DNA of 15,987 nucleotides from an uncultured Slackia sp. (lineage in GTDB: Bacteria; Actinomycetota; Coriobacteriia; Coriobacteriales; Eggerthellaceae), in assembly GCA_934661005.1 (NCBI GenBank), contig CAKUIK010000048.1:1-15987 (forward strand), in the 5' to 3' direction. Shown here one piece after another: positions 12,767-15,987 of the stretch; the first letter of the stretch is position 1; each line of letters begins with the position of its first letter. Position numbers and translations under genes: made by a program. Under the pieces are notes generated by a model, which did not search any database, was not told where the DNA came from, and saw only the letters and a list, made by a program, of their open reading frames with translations.

Positions 12767-15700
12767 TTAGCGGTAGTCCCACCTGCCATCAGCGCCTACG
12801 TGATAGGAGCCAATCCATTGGTTGGTCGCCATCACACCCGAGCCGGTAAGGTAGTAGTCGCCAACCCAACAATCGCGCCGCATAACGCCAGAGCCGTTAA
12901 AGTAGTAGTACACACCATCTATCTGCTGCCAACCGGTCGCCATCACACCAGAGTCTACGAACCAGTACCAGGCGCCGCCGATACTCTGCCAGCCCGTAGC
13001 CATGGCGCCCGAGCCTCCGAGGTAGTACCACGACCCTCCCGACTGCTGCCAGCCGGTCAGCATGGCGCCGGAGCCCGAGAACAGGTACCACGAACCGCTA
13101 ACTTGCTGCCAGCCCGTGACCATGGCGCCATTCTCCGCGAACCAATACCATGTTCCACCAATCTGATTCCAGCCGATGCTCATAACGCCCGAGCCGCCGA
13201 GGTAGTACCACGTGCCGCCGATGCTCTGCCATCCGGTCTGCATGGCGCCGGAGCCCGAGAACAGGTACCACGAACCGTCGACTTGCTGCCAGCCCGAAGC
13301 CATAACGCCAGACTCGGTAAACCAATACCACGTGCCACCGATGCTCTGCCACCCGGTCTTCATCGCGCTGCTCGAGGGGTCAAACCAATACCAGGAGCCA
13401 TCGATAATCGCCCAGCCCGCCTTGGCGTAGCCGCTATCGTCGAAGTAGTAACGCGCACCGTCGATATCCTTCCAGCAAGACTTCAAATAAGAGCCGTCGC
13501 TGTACTGATACCACCACTTACCGGCGCTGCCTTTCCACGTGCCGCTCACGACGGGTTCGGGCTCCGGCACCACGCCTTCAACAATCTCAAATTCAACGGT
13601 TTTCTCCCCGTCAAAGAAATTCCCATTGGGCGAGACGCTAATCGTCGCTGTTCCAACATCTCTATTGTTGTCGTAGTACACCCAATAATCCTGGCCTTCG
13701 ACAAGTGGATTGCTCTGCCAAGGCACGTATACCTGCACCTTCGGTTCAATCCAAGAGCCAGTCCATGCGTATTGCTGTGCGCATCCCGTAACGGTAAGAG
13801 TCGTTTCGGCATCGGCCTTCGCAATCTCCCAGTTCAATAGAAGATCCGCCGATCCATTATCCCACATATAGAAATCAGCGTCTTCGCCATCGATACGCGC
13901 AAGTGACGTATAGTAGCCCGGTTTTGTCCTCGTCGCATCGCTAAGCTTCACCATCGAAGGAAGGCTCGAAGAGTCGAGGCAACTCTGTTCGGTACCGTTG
14001 TAAACAAGCCCCTGAGCAACCGTCGGTGCGTCCACGACACGCTTCACATAGAACGTACGGCGAACCTCGCCCGTGTAATTGCCCTTGCCGCGGAAGACAT
14101 ATTCCCATTTACCGAGTATGGGCCCACCGGGGCAGGCGCTGGAATCGTGCACCTTTTCAAGCGTGTAGTCCACGTCTTGGACCAGCATTGCGTTGCCAAG
14201 TGTCACGCTTGGATTCGTCGGTACGGTCTCATCGTCGGAATACAGTGACTTCATATCCCATATGCGAGCGCCAGAAATATCCGTCGTTCCCCGCTGCGGC
14301 GTATAGGTTGCAGCGACGAATTCGGGAATCTCGTTCTGAGCATACGCGTTACCATCTACCAAGCTCACCCATTTTCCTGTGTAGCCAGCCCCTAAATCGG
14401 GCAGTATCTTGCTGCTGTGGTCTTCCCCTTGGAAAGTGAACGAGCTGCCAACGGTGATCGAACGCAAAGCGGTGCACCCACTGAACATGCCTTCCATTCT
14501 CGTAAACTGACCCGTGGCCATGCCAGAAACGTCTACCTTCTCAAGGGAGGTGCAGCCCTTGAACATGTATTTCAGACTTTCGACCGGCCAATTATTGCAG
14601 TCGACGCCGGACATGTCGACGGACTTCAACGATGTGCAGTCGCGAAACATGGATTCATAGGTTCTGACGCTGGATTTGCAATTGCTATTGAACGTAACAG
14701 ATTCAAGCTGGGGGCATCTGGAGAACAGGAAGCCCATATCTTGAATCTGCCGGAGCGACAGTCCACTCAAATTTGCGGTTTTCAGCGCAGGCATACCGCC
14801 GAAGGCGTTATTGATCGAATCACTGAATTTACATTCTCCCTCAATCGAAATGGCTGTGATTTGATCGTTGTAAGCCGCCCAGGGCCTACTTTTAAGGTAG
14901 AAGCCCAAATCGGCATCATCCGATTCCTTGTACGGCTTGATGCGCAGCGTGCCGTTGTCGACTTTCCACATGCAGCTGCTTACTGCCGGATCTTTGTCGT
15001 AATCGGCGCGGAACAGGCACCAGCCATCGTCAAGCTTTTCCGCGGTATACGTTGCCGCGATCCTATCGGGAATTCCTTCGTAACCGTTTCCCGTATTACC
15101 GCGAGTATACAGGCGATTATTCCACGAGCTTCGCCATAGGTTCGTGAACCCCTGATCGGCAGGCAGCTGAGGAAATATGGTGGTGTGACTATTTTCCTTT
15201 CCTCCACCGTGGGAGAATCGCTGGCCAAGCGTTATGGAGCTGAGCTTGGTACAGTCCTTGAACATGCCGCTCAAGCCCGAAAGATCAGTAACGCTCAAGT
15301 TGTCGATCGAGGACAAATCGACCTTCTCCAAAGAGGAGCATCCCGAAAACAGTTCAGCCATCGAAGTAACGTTCGAAGAATCGAACCCCTTCAAGTTCAC
15401 ATCAACCAGCGACGAGCAGCCTTTGAACATGCAGTCCATAGTGGTCGCGCCCGAGGAATTGAGCCTGGAGAGGTCTGCGCTTGTCAGATTTACCGCGCCG
15501 TTGAAAAGGTCGCTCAGCGAGGAACCGGCTTTCACGCCCGGCTCGAATACCACCGACGTGATTTGGTCGATTTCATCGGCCCAGGGCCACGCTCCAGCGG
15601 GCAACGTGCCCGATGCGCCATCGGTCGCACGAACCGTCAAGGCACCAGAGGCATCGAGCATCCACTCGCAGCCTTCGCCGAAAGAGCGAAACGACGCTAA

Positions 15701-15877
15701 AGCCACAGCTTCGGAATTAGTGTTGTTGTCCGCGGAGTTGACGGACGGTTGCGACGCAGCATCTTGCGCGTCAAGGCTGTCGGCGTACGCCAGCGTTGGC
15801 GCCATTCCGACTGCCAACGTCAACGACAGCGCGCAACGCAATGCAGCGTTTCCCTTCACCACCCTTTTTCTTTGCAT
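12767..15877 (-). CDS. secreted BspA-like leucine-rich surface protein with C-terminal wall-binding repeats
   Basis: 1036 aa from ATG 15877 (MQRKRVVKGN), chosen because GGGGAG lies 7 nt upstream; an ATG at 15913 adds 12 residues without a binding site. Signal peptide is 1-32 (core LSLTLAVGMAPTLAYA). Residues ~115-235 and ~335-500 are BspA/DUF285-type leucine-rich repeats (MFKGCSSLVDVNLKGFDSSN, LFSGCSSLEKVDLSS, MFRDCTSLKSVDMSG). Residues ~545-615 and ~690-767 are Ig-like strands (FRGKGNYTGEVRRTFYVK; VEGQDYWVYYDNNRDVGTAT). After a PEPEP linker, ~780-1036 carries about 11 units of ~20 aa, of the GW-x-x-x-G-x-WYYF-x-x-x-G-x-M type, which bind wall polymers non-covalently. Role: probably adhesion or host interaction (inference). 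No clear promoter was found in 15914-15987. Confidence 0.92.
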   Translation of the reverse strand: MQRKRVVKGNAALRCALSLTLAVGMAPTLAYADSLDAQDAASQPSVNSADNNTNSEAVALASFRSFGEGCEWMLDASGALTVRATDGASGTLPAGAWPWADEIDQITSVVFEPGVKAGSSLSDLFNGAVNLTSADLSRLNSSGATTMDCMFKGCSSLVDVNLKGFDSSNVTSMAELFSGCSSLEKVDLSSIDNLSVTDLSGLSGMFKDCTKLSSITLGQRFSHGGGKENSHTTIFPQLPADQGFTNLWRSSWNNRLYTRGNTGNGYEGIPDRIAATYTAEKLDDGWCLFRADYDKDPAVSSCMWKVDNGTLRIKPYKESDDADLGFYLKSRPWAAYNDQITAISIEGECKFSDSINNAFGGMPALKTANLSGLSLRQIQDMGFLFSRCPQLESVTFNSNCKSSVRTYESMFRDCTSLKSVDMSGVDCNNWPVESLKYMFKGCTSLEKVDVSGMATGQFTRMEGMFSGCTALRSITVGSSFTFQGEDHSSKILPDLGAGYTGKWVSLVDGNAYAQNEIPEFVAATYTPQRGTTDISGARIWDMKSLYSDDETVPTNPSVTLGNAMLVQDVDYTLEKVHDSSACPGGPILGKWEYVFRGKGNYTGEVRRTFYVKRVVDAPTVAQGLVYNGTEQSCLDSSSLPSMVKLSDATRTKPGYYTSLARIDGEDADFYMWDNGSADLLLNWEIAKADAETTLTVTGCAQQYAWTGSWIEPKVQVYVPWQSNPLVEGQDYWVYYDNNRDVGTATISVSPNGNFFDGEKTVEFEIVEGVVPEPEPVVSGTWKGSAGKWWYQYSDGSYLKSCWKDIDGARYYFDDSGYAKAGWAIIDGSWYWFDPSSSAMKTGWQSIGGTWYWFTESGVMASGWQQVDGSWYLFSGSGAMQTGWQSIGGTWYYLGGSGVMSIGWNQIGGTWYWFAENGAMVTGWQQVSGSWYLFSGSGAMLTGWQQSGGSWYYLGGSGAMATGWQSIGGAWYWFVDSGVMATGWQQIDGVYYYFNGSGVMRRDCWVGDYYLTGSGVMATNQWIGSYHVGADGRWDYR
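12770..13540 (-). repeat. tandem ~60-nt coding repeats (wall-binding array) with a 180-nt higher-order period
   Basis: The 20-aa units rotate through three types: WYWF, WYLF and WYYL. Units 3-5 (13348-13169) and 6-8 (13168-12989) form two successive 180-nt super-repeats. The segment AACAGGTACCACGAACCG occurs at 13260-13277 and again at 13080-13097, exactly 180 nt apart. This points to expansion by duplication of three units at a time. Confidence 0.8.
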
Positions 15878-15987
15878 AAGTGCACTCCCCTTTCCCTTTC
15901 GGAACGTGCGCAAACAGATGCATCCATGGTCCCTGATAGGTTCTTAAAATGCAAGGAAAGTTTGGTAAACTTCTCGCTCTTCAAACC

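Noticed and set aside
12770..13540. Regular ~60-nt repeats resembling a CRISPR or minisatellite
   Set aside because: The periodicity is the coding pattern of 20-aa wall-binding units in an open frame, with no conserved repeat/variable spacer alternation.

Overview
The window looks like chromosomal DNA of a high-GC gut actinobacterium, most likely class Coriobacteriia, family Eggerthellaceae (inference). The supporting signs are a remnant of a fumarate-reductase-like flavoprotein next to a LuxR regulator remnant, large secreted surface proteins, a lipoprotein PstS, and degenerate CRISPR repeats of the actinobacterial type I-E kind. No rRNA or tRNA gene was recognised.

Layout. 1-449 is the 3' end of a sortase-anchored surface protein. 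716-931 is a small unknown gene. 1133-1996 is a scar: three degenerate type I-E CRISPR repeats (two of them 61 nt apart) with phage-like gene pieces lying flush against them, including an intact-looking Aca2/DUF1870-like HTH gene and a piece of a phage minor head gene. 2133-3357 (minus strand) holds a small membrane protein and an ADP-ribosylglycohydrolase. 3358-3779 has no gene but carries three copies of a 22-nt motif and two MerR-operator-like dyads. At 3780-4167 a LuxR gene and a flavoprotein gene, both lacking their 5' parts, are joined head to head.

4537-5508 and 10649-11566 encode two different Abi_2-family HEPN proteins (AbiD/AbiF type). Each has a short promoter-hairpin-terminator unit beside it: downstream of the first (about 5541-5604) and directly upstream of the second (about 10561-10635). 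This matches the layout known for HEPN/Abi toxins with an RNA antitoxin and is the strongest candidate for an interesting system here.

Between the two Abi genes, on the minus strand, lie a phosphate uptake operon pstS - pstCA (one fused permease) - pstB and a GNAT acetyltransferase. pstS has a good promoter about 220 nt upstream of its start. 11709-12512 is a trigger-factor-like protein without the isomerase domain. It converges on a 1036-residue secreted BspA-like protein with a C-terminal wall-binding repeat array (12767-15877, minus). Each of the two convergent genes ends in the same 29-nt hairpin, present as exact reverse complements.

As a whole this is an accessory region: phage-defence genes, a dead CRISPR remnant, phage debris and broken metabolic genes sit around a few housekeeping-type genes. 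All calls come from reading the sequence; no database search was made.
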